NCBI GenBank assembly: GCA_034508935.3
Contig: CM067443.1
Coordinates: 13,287,770-13,351,769 of the forward strand
Direction of reading: 5' to 3'
DNA from: Berghia stephanieae
Taxonomy: Eukaryota; Mollusca; Gastropoda; Nudibranchia; Aeolidiidae
Length of the DNA: 64,000 bases
Shown: piece after piece, positions 51,538 to 63,468 of the stretch
Layout: each line of letters starts with the position of its first letter
Numbering within the stretch: position 1 is the first letter of the stretch
The notes under the pieces: model-generated
Told to the model about the DNA's origin: nothing
Databases searched by the model: none
The model's input: only the letters and a program-made list of their open reading frames with translations
Position numbers and translations under genes: made by a program

Positions 51538-53394
51538 TTTATTCTTCAAAAATAAACTTTGTTACACTCACAAATCTTTAAAAATAGTACTTGCACTACG
51601 GCAGAGTTTTGTTTCAGCACTATGGCTCGGATAATTTGACCAATGTAAATTTGTTAAGAAAGCACCAAATACTGACATAAAATATACAAAAAAAAAAGTT
51701 ATCATTAAAACGTCTGTACTAAAATCATCATCGTCTGTAAAATTAAGCAAACAAATAATATTCAACAAAGGTGTACGTTATCAAATATTAAAAAATTGAA
51801 GCAACTTAAATCACATGATTGCATAATGAATACAATAGAAATGTGTTTTTAATAAAAACAAACATACAATGCATACATATTGACATAAATATGGAAAGGC
51901 AAATGATTTAATAAAATTATTATGGTGTGAAAGTCGTAAGTCACATTATGTAATGACAAAAAAAAAAAATTAATTAAAATTTAAAAAGAAAAAAAAAAAT
52001 GATGGAAATTGGTCTATAAATTTAAATAATAGAGTAGCAATATTGAAGTCAAATATAAATTTAAAAAAAAAATATTGGCCCCTTCTGGAAAAACAGAATA
52101 TGTGAAACAATTAAAGACATTAAATTCTAAACAATATTTTCACATCTTTTTATTTTTAAAATTTGGGGAGGGCGAGTGAATTCATGACATCTGGATCAAA
52201 ATTTTGAAATAAAAAATTCTCAAGAAGTGGCTTGATACACTGCGAAAACTTATATTTTAAAATATTTCATTTCACATAAGGATGTTTTTGAAAGCTAAAC
52301 AACACAATGGAGATCATTGATTATCTCGAGTATTATTTAAACAGGCCAAATGAACCATTCTTAAAGTGAATATTTTATTGTTCCAATAATAATTTTCTCG
52401 TTACATCATGCATTATAAGAATAATTGCTTGTGACATAAAATTTATAACCATTTAATCAAAAATGTGAAAACGGTTCCATAGCTTAAGATTTGAAAAAAA
52501 AAAATTCACAAAAAAAGAAAAAGAAAACGAAAGTCAAAAGAAAACGGAGAAGAAAAAGAATGTGAATGAGAAGGAGAAAGAGAAGGAGGAAAAGAAGAAG
52601 AAAAAGTAGAAGCATTGGACAAAAAGATTATTAAAAGGCAGTGATTATTCTCAGTGGCCGGATGCAAGTTGGAAGTAACAATAAATTGATAGCAAACATA
52701 AGTTTGACACGTATCAAGGCACAAAACACAAATGGTTAAAAACAAAATTGAACAGAATTAAGGAAGCATCTTGACTGTGGTATTTGGTAGTTCAGATCAA
52801 CGAATTCAAATTCAAACTAGAGTTGATGTGATTGAGTGGTGGCAAAGAGGAACTAAGAAAATGCATCTGTTATTTTGATATTTTCAAATAGGAGATGAAA
52901 AAATCTGGTAAATCAACATGAAATATATATTAATCGGACCCTCTGTTTGGAACGCCTTACCACAGCATTATTATTATTATTATTAATCGTTACCAGATTT
53001 CAAACTGATCCTTACAGTATCAACATTTGGAGGCAATACGAGGAGTCATAAAGTCACTATTTTGATTACAAAATCATTTTTAAAAAAAAGTTTTTTGATG
53101 GTAATCCACTAACTTGTTGCTTTAAATTCAAATTAATCTTAATATTCATATTCTCTTTTCACATAGTCATTTGACTGACACAATTCTTCATTCCTCTTTG
53201 AAATTCCAAAACCTCCATCCTTTGATTAACTCAATTCAATTTATAGATATTGTACCATCTGTTTCCGAGCTGGTTTTTAAAAAAGATTTCACCATTCCTA
53301 TCAGGTTCGGAACCCACGTTATAGCTGAAGTAAAACTTCAATCAAGATTTAATTTATCTGTAGACTTTATCCGAAGCAAACTTCAATATACTTC
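51538..53394 (-). other. Probable integrin beta 3' UTR region
   Basis: Downstream of the integrin stop. Minus-strand AATAAA hexamers at 52374-52379 and 51538-51543 are candidate polyadenylation signals, giving 3' UTRs of about 1.0 or 1.9 kb. Unique, AT-rich sequence with few repeats, in contrast to the neighbouring intergenic DNA. Confidence 0.4.
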
Positions 53395-53466
53395 TTATTT
53401 CTTGCCTCCCTTGTAGGTTGGGTTCTGGAATGTTGATTTAGGATCCTTGTAGATTGGGTTTGAGGT
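53395..53466 (-). CDS. Integrin beta last exon (NPIY / NPTY tail)
   Basis: 23 codons and stop: TSNPIYKDPKSTFQNPTYKG. The two NPxY motifs are separated by the Ser/Thr stretch needed for kindlin binding. Acceptor CCCCAG. Confidence 0.95.
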   Translation of the reverse strand, partial: TSNPIYKDPKSTFQNPTYKGGKK

Positions 53467-56400
53467 CTGGGGAAAAATAAAAAATTGTATGAGGACATTA
53501 TGAAACCTACAATATAGTTTTTCAAAATAATTGTATAATTACATATCAACTATTTGAGGACAGATATATTGACATGGTCGTGCCCACAGTAAAATATTGA
53601 TATAAGCATCTTGTTGTTATATCAGTCTTTCCAAAAAAAAAAAAAAATAATAAGGAAACAAAAGGGAAATATGCACGGCAAGTCAACTTAAGTTTGACAT
53701 GGTGGCCCTTAAAAAGGCAGATTAAGAAATTTAGAATTTTTGACTGGTTCCAATGGTATTTTATCCTCATCTGACTCAGCATCGAGTTGTTTCTTCACAT
53801 CAGCAACAACTGAAACTTCATAGCTGATTCCAAGGTTCTGATCAATGACAATGTAGTCCACATATGCTTTCTTGAGGAATGACAATTTAACAAAAGCAAT
53901 GACTTTTTATAATTACCACATTAACTTATTAGTCATTTGTTGACTGGTCAATAATTTCAATCACAATTTCATTGGCCGTATCGGTCCCCAATCATGGGAT
54001 GTCACTGGACAATAATCATTCATTTTCATTGGCTGTTATTTTATATCACAGTATATCTGCATTTTCATTGGCTGTTATATTTTATCTCACAGGACATCAT
54101 GCACCAATCACCCTAAAAATTGCATTCTTGTCAATTTTGTTATTTACAGAACAATTCTTGTCAATATTGATTGATTGCTATATTGATATATTAACAAATG
54201 CTATAGCAAAAAAAAAAAAAAAAAAAAATTTTAAACCCCCCAAAAACCCCCACCAAAACCAGGACGTTGATGTCTAACTAATTCTGGCAATTCTCTATTC
54301 CTTTAATTTCTTGTCGATATAAGCGTGATGCTATGCTCTAAATATAATAATGGTGGTAACTGTTAAATAATGAGATTCAAATCTGATACAGTTATAAACT
54401 ATACAATCAATTACATTAAAAAAAACAAAAAAGAATACAACAGCTATAAAAAAAAAACAACAAAATATCAAACACGGAACGCTTCTGGTTAAAAACCCTT
54501 CTTCAGCCAACAACAAATAACAATGAAAATATAAATACATTACTAAAAAAGCCAGATCGATGGCAGTATTTTTCAATTTTCATTATTTTTTGGTTGTTGG
54601 CTGAAGAAGGGTTTTGAGCCCGAAATGTTCCATGTTTGGTATTTTGTTATTTTTTGAAGCTGTTATATTCATTTCTGTTTATTACACTCAAAACCCTTCT
54701 TCAGCCAACAACAAAAAAAAACAATGAAAATTGAAAACTACTGCCATCGATCTGGCTTTTTTTAGTATACCTCAGTATATCACTTTGACTTGAGAAAGAA
54801 AAATAATGGACTTACAGCATCCCAGTGGGCCTTCTCTCTTTCCCTCATGAAGTCTGCATATTCCTTGGCATCCCGACGGTTACGGATGAATATGATGAGG
54901 CAGATGATGAAAAGGGGGATAATCACCACAGCAGCCACCGTTCCACCAATAATGGCTTCAATGTTTGCCTTTTGTGGACACTCTGTCATGGAAAATCAAA
55001 GGTTACTTAGTGAATTTTAAGAATTGATAAGTCAAATATAATGATACATCTTTTGTTTTGCTTTTGAGCAGCATACCCCACGAAAAGCAATACAACAGGC
55101 TTAGATAAAAGATGGAACAGAAGTAGATAATAGAGAAGATGTACGTCTGTATCTGGCCTGAGACCATATATTAACCCCCCCCCCCCCCCCTCCCCCTGGA
55201 TCTTAGCCGAAATGAAAATATATTTGGAAAACAGAATAGTTGTGACTTTAATCAAACTCAAATTTGCTTTTTATAAAATAATAAAATAAATAAAAAATAA
55301 AATTGCTTTTATTCACCCCATAGGAGAAATTTGTCTTTAGGATCTATTCCAAATGACGACTGGAATAACCCAGGTGTCAGCCGCAGTGCAGCGCCGCAAA
55401 GTGAGCTAGGGCGGGTGATCAAACTCGGTACTTTTCGGGTACGAAGCAAAGACCATACCGCTGAGCCACGCTATCACTCTTAATAACTTTAAGATCAGAT
55501 CAGCAGAATAATCAGCCCAACTTGGTAAACCCCAGTTTCATTCATCACAACATTATAACCATTACCTATGAAATATTTACAGATTTGGGAAAACAGTGAG
55601 TCGGACTTTTGTAGAGGGCAAAAAATAGCACCAACATTCAATGACTCGCTGCAGAACTATACATTTGAGCGCTTCCAATTTGACTAAAGATCCTGACCAG
55701 GCCTTATACAAAACAAGGTAGTCCCACTCCAGGACAAGGACAAAAAGCAATAAAGAAAGAGATATCAGGGGGATGGAAGTCACAGTAAAAGTGACCTCAC
55801 CTGAACCCATCATGGGAAGTCCAAATTACCACAACCTTATATTTAGACCTGTAAATGAGCTCTATAAAAATTGACTGAAACTCTTCGAAATTTGTAGCTG
55901 AAAAATCCAAAGAATCGAAATGAATAATAAACGGTAAGCTCGCTTGAGCAAAACAATGGCAGAAAACTCATTTGAGCGGGAATTAATTAGGCTACTTACA
56001 ATTGTTCCTTAAAATTAGGTACCCAAGCAGTGAAGAAACTATGAAACTAGAAACGGTCAACCAGTTTGTTTACAATGTGAGGTAATGGAGATGTGCTTGT
56101 AGCAATCATATAACTTTCGATTTGAAGGTGTCTGCATAAGGCAATTCTGGCATTCGCATTCTACTTTTTCATACTTTTACTCTTCACCAGGTAAATGTGG
56201 TCAATTTTGGCTTAGACGAAACAGTGAAATTTATCGTTCAGCGGCTCAGTTAAAATTGGCTACCAATGGGATCATGACAGGTTTGGAATGTGAAAAAATA
56301 ATTTCACGAAGGCTGTGTGAAAATACACTGGGATGAGTTCAGACACAGCAATTCTAAAAAGCGTCGCTTAACTGTGGCAATATATCCATCGTTAATATAA

Positions 56401-59400
56401 ATGACCCATGAGCTATGCGTAGCGCTGTGGAACATTCCTAATTACTTTACGGTCATTCGACTACGATTCATGAATTCTTTCTTTCTTCATTTCTTTCTTT
56501 CGATTTAGAAAATACTTGAATTTGACGAATTGACTGATTTCAGTTTATTGACTGAGAATTTACAGGTCTATTATATGTTTTATGTCTATGAGTTAATTCA
56601 AATTAAAAATGATTGAGATATAGTATGTGATATTAATTCATACATGTATGTATTATGTATTGACAGAAATAACACAGATATGTTTTTAATTTTGGCAAAG
56701 ATTTAGGTGAGGCAGTAAAGTTTTGACAAAGACTAGATACAAAGGTACATTTCTACTATTATCTACTTCTGTTCTCCCTTTATCTCAGCCTATCATCTTA
56801 CTTTTCTTAGCCCCTAAGTGACCCATGTGTGCAATAAGTCTCTTTAAACTTCCTGTTCAAACGTTTTTTATAAAAAACCTATACGAATTGAAATACCAAC
56901 CTTTAGTTTTCTGGGCTACGATCATGACGTCATTCTTAGGAGTGTATTGGTAGGTAAAAAAATATGAACAGCCTCGTGCGTCTTTTCCTTCACAGTGCTC
57001 AATGCCTTTGCCCTCTGCAAAAAAAAATAATCAAACAGTCATGCACACCAAGATAACCGCTAAATCAGATAAATTACAAATAACAGATACATCAGTATAT
57101 TCAGATGTATAATTGGAAAACAGACCTAACTAGGCCAGCCAGCTCACGATTTTCAAAAATTGAAAACTAAAAGGTTTTTAAAAAGGTGATTCTCAACTGT
57201 GCCTGCATTTCAGTGCAGAAGGAACTAGTTATGGTTGATGGGCAGTTAAAAAAAAAAAAAATTGAGCTTTTATATAGCGCAATACCCACTAAATGTGCTC
57301 AAAGCACTTTACAAGGGGTCCCTGGTCAACAGCAACATTTAACATGTAGGACAGGACATGCCTCCTGTTAGGCGATATTACAATTTTTCGGACAAAGACA
57401 ACACTGTTAATGGTCAGGTACTCATTTTACACCTGAGTACGGTGAGAGAATGTGAGTAAAGCGCTTTTTCAAAGGACTCAACTATGCGCCGAGCTCGAGG
57501 CTCGAACCCAGGACCTTCTGATCCGAAAGTGAGTGTCATACCATTAGACCACCCACACATAGTTAAATTTCATAATCTGGTATAATATATGTGAGGCTGG
57601 CTGAGAAAACCCGGGAAGATGCGGCAAGCTTCGATTTGAGATATGAGCCAAAATCAAAGATAAAGTGTTTCCCATAGCAACAAATTTTATTCAGAAAAAA
57701 ATTCATAACTTGGGTTCTAATAGACATAGAAAGAAAATTTAAGTGGTAAATGATCAGAAAGATGTGGTCTACACCACTGCATACATGAAATTCACACATT
57801 TTTCCGGGTTTTCCCAGCCAGCCACACATAATTGTAAACAAATTTTTTGTGAGATTCCTCAAGTCATGACCTGTTTGCAATAGTTAGCAGCTCTATAGCA
57901 GTCTTAACACCATCAGTCACAGAAAGTTATTTTTATATTTTTCAGTTATACTAACCTATGAGGAAAAAATTGAGAAATTTCTTCCAATACAGTCCCCTAC
58001 AATTCGGAAACTTAATCTTTTAAAAATCCAAACAGTGAAAATATTGAATGAATATAACCGCATCAAAGAAAAAATTCTCTTTCGGTCATCAATTTAGAAA
58101 AAAAAACAAACAAAAACAGGACAATACATAAAGTCAGAAAAGATATAATAAGACATTTACAGCAAGTCTTGCCAAAATGGAAAGGATAGGACTGTGCTTT
58201 TTAAATTTCTAATATTTTTTTCACTTCAATTTCAAAATTTTTAATTTTGCTTAAGAGCAGGCTATTATTATGCCCACCGATTGCAATATAATCATTTTAA
58301 TTCATTACAAACCACTACTTCAATAATTCAAAATGAGATGAAATATTTTTTAAAAATAAATGCATTTACTGTAATTGTTCTCATTACTTTTTATTTGAAA
58401 AAATTAACCAATTCCTATCACTCATACTCTACTTACTCTCTAAGCTTTCCTCTACTTTAGTGGTCTTACATTTTTCGTCACATTCCTCAGTCATACCATA
58501 TGTGCCACTCCCGTGAGCTTTGCATTCCGCACAATCACGGTAAAGACTGCAGTACTTGGGGCAATCGTCCTGAAAAAAATTTAGAATGATTAAGTACTGG
58601 AAAACCAGCTTTAGACAGAAAACGGCTTCCCTGATGCTATAACTTAGGTCCAACTTTAAAATAACTAATGAAGAAAAAGTATTTACTGATGCCATAGGCT
58701 TCCGATTGATCCTACATCTTTTATGCTTTGAAAAGTGAAAACTTACAGAAAAACATTCCTCACAAGTAGGGCCATACTTGTCTGGTGCCCGTGTACAAAT
58801 ACATCGTCCACACTCGCATTCTCCAACTCCATTACATAACAACTGTGGAATAATCAAAATTAATCACCAGATGTAGTCAAGAGTCATATAATACAAGGAG
58901 AACAAAACCTAAGAATTTAAAGTAAAACCATAAAATAAAGTATCTAATAATCATTTTTTGGTTTAGTTTCTTAAGAGTTTTACAGCACTTGCAACACATT
59001 AAGGTCATATCAGCGCCAGTAAAAAGGAAGTAAATGGGATAGTAAAAAGTTCTATAATTACAATTAAAGCACCCAAGAAAAGGTAAGACAAAGAGGAATT
59101 AGTTCAAATAGGAAACAGATGTAGATTCCAAGAGCACACTATCAGTGTATTTAGTTTGAGATCACTAAAAGTCTCATCCAGACACAAGCACAGTTCCCTG
59201 CCATGAGGAACACACTCAAATGTTTACTAATCATACATATGTAAAAGGAAAATAATATAGTGCATAAGAGAAAGATGATTTACAAGGAAAAAACTATCAT
59301 CTCCCATAACTAACTATACATTTGACTGTTTCCCTCCCAGCCAGGGTATCCGACCAGGACAAAACCAAGACAAAGATAGAAAGCATGTTGGAACACAAAA

Positions 59401-62400
59401 TAGGGGATAGAAGACACAGTATGTACCTCCCTGCCCACTATGGGAAGTCAGGAACCCCACCCAGCTAATAATTATTGAACGAGTGAATGAATCAATGAAT
59501 CAATCAAGGGCAAAGAGGTGAAAAATTGAATAGAAGTATGATGAGGGTAGACTTATAATTGGGTAAACAAATGAATGAAATAGATATGTATGAATAACTA
59601 AAAGCAAAACAAATGAATGAAATAGATATGTATGAATAACTAAAAGCAAAACAAATGAATGAAATAGATATGTATGAATAACTAAAAGCAAAACAAATGA
59701 ATGAAATAGATATGTATGAATAACTAAAAGCAAAACAAATGAATGAAATAGATATGTATGAATAACTAAAAGCAAAACAAATGAATGAAATAGATATGTA
59801 TGAATAACTAAAAGCAAAACAAATTAATGAAATAGATATGTATGAATAACTAAAAGCAAAACAAATTAATGAAATAGATATGTATGAATAACTAAAAGCA
59901 AAATAAATGAATGAAATAGATATGTATGAATAACTAAAAGCAAAACAAATGAATGAAATAGATATGTATGAATAACTAAAAGCAAAACAAATGAATGAAA
60001 TAGATATGTATGAATAACTAAAAGCAAAACAAATGAATGAAATAGATATGTATGAATAACTAAAAGCAAAACAAATGAATGAAATAGATATGTATGAATA
60101 ACTAAAAGCAAAACAAATTAATGCATGAATAAATGAAATGAAAGGATGGAGGAGCTGAAATGAATGACTGAATAAATAAATACATTAAATTTATCAGTTT
60201 ATTACAATCAACTAATTAGTCAATGGATAAACAGAAGCATAAATGAATTCTTGTTGTTTGTTGTTTGTTGCTTTAGGTCTCTTCCAACACAATTGAGGTT
60301 ATATGAGAGACCGCTGAAACAAAAAAACAAGCAATCTAACAAAAATAGTACAAATGTAAATCAAAATCATAACCTAAAGATATCATAAGCTAAATTATAA
60401 ATAACCAAGAACAAACAGGCAGAAGATTTACAGAAAAAAAAATATCCCCTGTCAAAAATACAATCACAAACCAAAGAAGCAGGATAGGCTAGTAAAGAGA
60501 AGAAGAAACGACATCACTATCGGACCGTACACCCATGCGAACATCATAGGTATATGATTCAAGGGTGATGCTCCCATCCAACCACCCGCTGAATGAATTC
60601 TTAAACGCAATGGACAAACAAACGAATTAAGGTATGAAAAAAAATACTAGGACTAGAAATTTAAATAATAAATAGATGAAGGAAAGGAAGCACAAATATA
60701 TGAAATGGATGAAAGAGAGCTAAAGAGTGAATGAGTGAATAATCTTTGGTTTTCTTACTCCATTGCTTGCATAACACGTTTCTTGATTGGTGGAACACTC
60801 ACACGTAGGCCCCTCCCACCCTGGATTGCAGATGCATTTACTACATTTGCATGAACCTCGTCCTGTTTGAACAACAAAGAATAAATATTGAAAGACCCAA
60901 AGTCAAATCAGAGACCAACCTGCAGTTTTGAGCAAGCGTTAATTTGATATTATTATTCTCAGTCCGTTAAAAAAATTGTATATTGTGCGGCTATGTGGTC
61001 TTGTGATATGACACTTGCTTTTGGATCGGAAAGTCCTGGGTTCGAGCCTCTCGCTCAGCGCATAGTTGAGTCCTCAGGTGTAAAATGAGTACCCGGCCAT
61101 CAACAGCGTTGTCTCTGTCAAAAATCATTTGTAATATTGCCTAACAGTGGTCACGTCTCGTTATACATGGTACATGTTGTTGTTGGTCAGAGACCCTTTG
61201 TAAAGCGCTTTGAGCATTTTAGTGGATATGCGCCATATTGCAGATCAATTTGACAGTCAACTAATATCTTCAGTTACAAAGAGTTTTAGAAAAGACAAGT
61301 GTAAGTACAAAGCTTGCATGGTTTAAGAAGAAGAAAAAAAATCAAATAATTCAATAAGTTGGCAGGTAAGTATGTAAGCCATGAAATTAATGGACTTGAA
61401 GTAGAAGTGTGAGATTGTCAGCAATTATTGCTTCTGATCATTTAGATAGGATGTTTGTCTACAACAATTTTTGCCAGAGGTATCTTTTATCCGCGAAATA
61501 AGTTACACCAGACCTGCCAAACTGAAAACTTTAAATTTAGTAATTTCTAAGTTCTTAACAGAGCCACTACCTCATTATTTCATTCGTCTGTAGCGTTTCA
61601 TTCATCCTGTTTTGTCAATAAAGGGGAAACCCAAAACATCCATATTATCTGTTTTCGTTTATCAAATTGAAGCTTACATTCAATTTCACATTGTTATTTA
61701 TTTTGTGAATCTTAAAGGAATGTGATAATTAGTTTAATTTGTCTACTGCTGAAAGAATCAACGTTACCTGAACACATTTGCCTATTTTCACCCAAGGGAC
61801 AATTTTGGTTGTTGCACTGACAATACTCCCCGTCATACAGAATTCCTTTGGGATCATTTGGAATAGGGAAACAGGTACAAGTGCCGCAGATACACTCTCC
61901 ATTTCCAGCACAGATGGTGGACTCGTTTTTCCTAGAAATATTAATTAAAGCAAATGGAATATCGATTATAACAAAATAAATAAATAAATAATTAAATAAA
62001 CAAATAAAAATATGTAGTTGAGATAAAATAGGTTTCTAAATCATTCAAATAAACAAACAAAATTTTTTTTTTTAAATACCAAGATCGTTTGCTTCACTTC
62101 TGAAAACATATTGTCACGTTTAGTCTGTTTAGATTTCTATGTAAAAATTCCCCAACTGAAGATAAACACTACGTAATATCCTTTATCAATTACATAAGAT
62201 AATAAAGTTTCATATCTGTGAAAAATAAATGGTATGGACTGCATTGGCTATGTGGTCTTGTGGTATGACACTCACTTTCGGATCAGAAGGTCCTGGGTTC
62301 GAGCCTAGCTCGACGCATAATTGAGACCTTGGAAAAGGCTCTTCACTCACATTCTCTCAACATACTCAGGTGTAAAATGAGTATCTGACTGTTAACATTG

Positions 62401-62798
62401 TTGTCTCTGTCCAAAAAAAAATGTAATATCGCCTAACAGGCATCATGTCTCATTCTACATGTTATGTGTTGCTGTTGGTCAGGGACCCTTTGTAAAGGAC
62501 TTTGAGCACATTTAGTGGATATTGCGCTATATAAAAGCTCAAGTTTTATCTATTATTTTTTTTATTAACACTATAATATCCTTTATCAATTTCATAAAAC
62601 TATTATAAAGTTTAATATCTGTGAAAAATAATGGTATGGTACTGCAATGGCTTACTTCATTCGACATTCCTGTAAAGACTCCTCACTTGAAATGTTGGAT
62701 TCGTCACATTCACACTGCCTGCCATATCGGCCTTTGTTACAGTTACAGATACCACACTCCAAGGTTCCATTCTTGCTGCACTTTTCATTCTGTGCTTT
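53395..62798 (-). CDS. Integrin beta subunit, 3' part (I-EGF repeats to cytoplasmic tail)
   Basis: Cell-surface adhesion receptor beta chain. Exons in transcript order: 62798-62656, 61931-61768, 60862-60759, 58842-58747, 58569-58437, 57014-56901, 54982-54816 and 53466-53395; all junctions are GT-AG and all phases agree. The 331 codons present cover cysteine-rich I-EGF modules (CxCxxCxC spacing), the beta-tail domain, a transmembrane helix, and a tail with NPIY and NPTY for talin and kindlin binding. The PSI, hybrid and beta-I domains must lie beyond 64000. Which paralogue cannot be said. Confidence 0.95.
54425..54767. repeat. Inverted family E copies forming a long hairpin
   Basis: A minus-strand E copy at about 54425-54520, then an 80-bp inverted repeat: arm 54541-54618 (from TACTAAAAAAGCCAGATCGA to GAAGAAGGGTTTTGA) and arm 54688-54767 (its complement). 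A 69-bp loop between them carries CCCGAAATGTTCC. Lies just left of the transmembrane exon's donor. Confidence 0.82.
54816..54982 (-). CDS. Integrin beta exon (transmembrane helix and membrane-proximal tail)
   Basis: 167 nt, phase 1 to 0: ECP, then AIIGGTVAAVVIIPLFIICL (membrane helix, GxxxA-like packing) and RDAKEYADFMREREKAHWD. The latter aligns with human HDRREFAKFEKEKMNAKWD, including the membrane-proximal Asp that pairs with the alpha-subunit Arg. Confidence 0.95.
55285..55492 (-). repeat. tRNA-derived SINE, family D, copy 2
   Basis: Minus strand: AGCGTGGCTCAGCGGTATGG, then GAGTTTGATCACCCGCCC and CTGCGGCTGACACCTGGGT; a (TAAAA)n-like stretch borders it on the left. Confidence 0.75.
55610..55825 (-). 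repeat. SINE-like family A relative, copy A15 (diverged)
   Basis: GACCAGGCCTTATACAAAAC, AGTCCCACTCCAGGACAAGG and ACCCATCATGGGAAGTCC align to the family A 5' half. Confidence 0.55.
56901..57014 (-). CDS. Integrin beta exon (beta-tail domain)
   Basis: 114 nt, phase 1 to 1: IEHCEGKDARGCSYFFTYQY, matching human CKERDSEGCWVAYTLEQ-like sequence. Donor GTTGGT is atypical, but the frame joins. Confidence 0.9.
57261..57562 (-). repeat. tRNA-derived SINE, family B, copy 10, full length
   Basis: Minus-strand copy: GGTGGTCTAATGGTATGACA head, GGGTTCGAGCC B-box, GTACCTGACCATTAAC, TATATAAAAGCTC tail adjoining a 13-A run. Confidence 0.88.
57588..57830 (+). mobile_element. MITE family F, copy 3
   Basis: ATGTGAGGCTGGCTGAGAAA on the left, CCCAGCCAGCCACACATA on the right; interior near-identical to copy 1. 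Confidence 0.82.
58437..58569 (-). CDS. Integrin beta exon (start of beta-tail domain)
   Basis: 133 nt, phase 0 to 1: CPKYCSLYRDCAECKAHGSG and CDEKCKTTKVEE, matching the human C-xx-C ... CAEC pattern that opens the beta-tail domain. Confidence 0.92.
58747..58842 (-). CDS. Integrin beta exon (last I-EGF)
   Basis: 32 codons, phase 0 to 0: LCNGVGECECGRCICT and YGPTCEECF, matching human ICNGRGICECGVCKC and GQTCEMC. Confidence 0.93.
58956..59464 (-). repeat. SINE-like family A, copy A16, with target duplication
   Basis: 509 bp flanked by CTAATAATCATT (58944-58955) and CTAATAATTATT (59465-59476), a 12-bp duplication with one mismatch. In an integrin intron. Confidence 0.85.
59565..60118. repeat. 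42-bp minisatellite, about 13 units
   Basis: Units of AAATGAATGAAATAGATATG ... TAACTAAAAGCAAAAC repeat with very few substitutions (GAATGA/TAATGA, one AAATAAATG). The 42-bp length is a multiple of three, so a 14-residue repeat appears in a minus-strand frame, which is an artefact. Confidence 0.97.
60260..60600 (-). repeat. Possible far-diverged family A relative
   Basis: TTGTTGCTTTAGGTCTCTTCC, GAGGTTATATGAGAGACCGC and GCAGAAGATTTACAGAAAAA show the family A order, but similarity is low. Confidence 0.35.
60759..60862 (-). CDS. Integrin beta exon (I-EGF)
   Basis: 104 nt, phase 1 to 0: RGSCKCSKCICNPGWEGPTC and CYASNG, matching the human GRG-C-C module. Confidence 0.92.
60986..61250 (+). repeat. 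tRNA-derived SINE, family B, copy 11
   Basis: GCGGCTATGTGGTCTTGTGA head, GGGTTCGAGCCTC B-box, small deletion before CAGGTGTAAAATGAG, tail AAAGCGCTTTGAGCATTTTA. Confidence 0.87.
61568..61705 (+). repeat. Family E2 repeat (hammerhead-like relative), copy 2
   Basis: Near-identical to 50493-50640, including ATAAAGGGGAAACCCAAAAC, where the GAAA core has one change. Confidence 0.6.
61768..61931 (-). CDS. Integrin beta exon (I-EGF)
   Basis: 164 nt, phase 2 to 1: ICAGNGECICGTCTC, YDGEYCQCNNQNCP and MCS. YGxxCxC spacing as in human betas. Donor GTAACG. Confidence 0.9.
62243..62552 (+). repeat. tRNA-derived SINE, family B, copy 12, full length
   Basis: GGCTATGTGGTCTTGTGGTA head, GGGTTCGAGCC B-box, full body and TATTGCGCTATATAAAAGCT tail. 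About 100 bp from an integrin exon. Confidence 0.88.
62656..62798 (-). CDS. Integrin beta exon (I-EGF)
   Basis: 143 nt, phase 0 to 2: CSKNGTLECGICNCNKGRYG and CECDES, the start of the I-EGF modules. Donor GTAAGC. Confidence 0.9.
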
Positions 62799-63107
62799 CT
62801 GAGTAAGACATCAAAAGAAATTAAGTGATTAGAGAAGAGGACAATAGAGAATAAAATTGAGTTGTGGTGATGGGAGTTGACCCCGAGACCTTGCTATTAA
62901 CTCTATCCTTACCAGCCATTTTCAGGATTTTCCCCAAAACTTTACACCCACTTAACAAAAAAATACATTTTTTATCACTCAAACACAATAGCAGTAAGCT
63001 CTTGCGATACATAATTTCTTTAGTAAAACATGCTCTACAGCACACGGTTCATTTTCTTAAAATTGTATGATGTACAAAAGAAATTTGAATAAGAAAAATG
63101 TTGGTTG

Positions 63108-63468
63108 TATCGTAACGAATGTGATGATTTTCCTATAGTTGGTGAGGAGAGGGTTAAGGCCACCTCCGCCAGGGCTGCAAAGTTTGTTTTTACTAAAACA
63201 CTCCCCAAGTAATAATTTTGAGTAAAAAATAATAATAATAATAATAATACACATTTATATAGCGCTCATTCTTGTGTAAAACACAAGCTCTGGGCACTTT
63301 ACAATATAAATATAAATTTTAAGTGAAAAAATAAAATAATAATAATTCACAGCCAAATCAAGGATTCAATAAAAACGTTTTAGTAAAAACAAACTTTGCA
63401 GCCCTGGCGGAGGTGGCCTTAACCCTCTCCTTACCAACTATAGGAAAATCATCACATTCGTTACGATA
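63108..63468. repeat. 92-bp inverted repeat around a 177-bp spacer
   Basis: Arms 63108-63199 and 63377-63468 are nearly perfect complements: TATCGTAACGAATGTGATGA on the left outer end, ATCATCACATTCGTTACGAT on the right. The spacer has an (AAT)n tract and a SINE-tail-like ATTTATATAGCGCTCATTC. Probably a foldback transposon; target duplications not identified. Confidence 0.85.

Noticed and set aside
53171-53416. 81-codon plus-strand open frame
   Set aside because: Overlaps the antisense of the integrin last exon and shows no family resemblance.
59500-60111. Open frames with a repeated 14-residue unit, membrane-protein-like
   Set aside because: The repeat is the 42-bp minisatellite read in one frame; it lies in an integrin intron with no flanking gene structure.
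59565-60118. Regular repeats reminiscent of a CRISPR array
   Set aside because: Units are contiguous without unique spacers, and the host is an animal.
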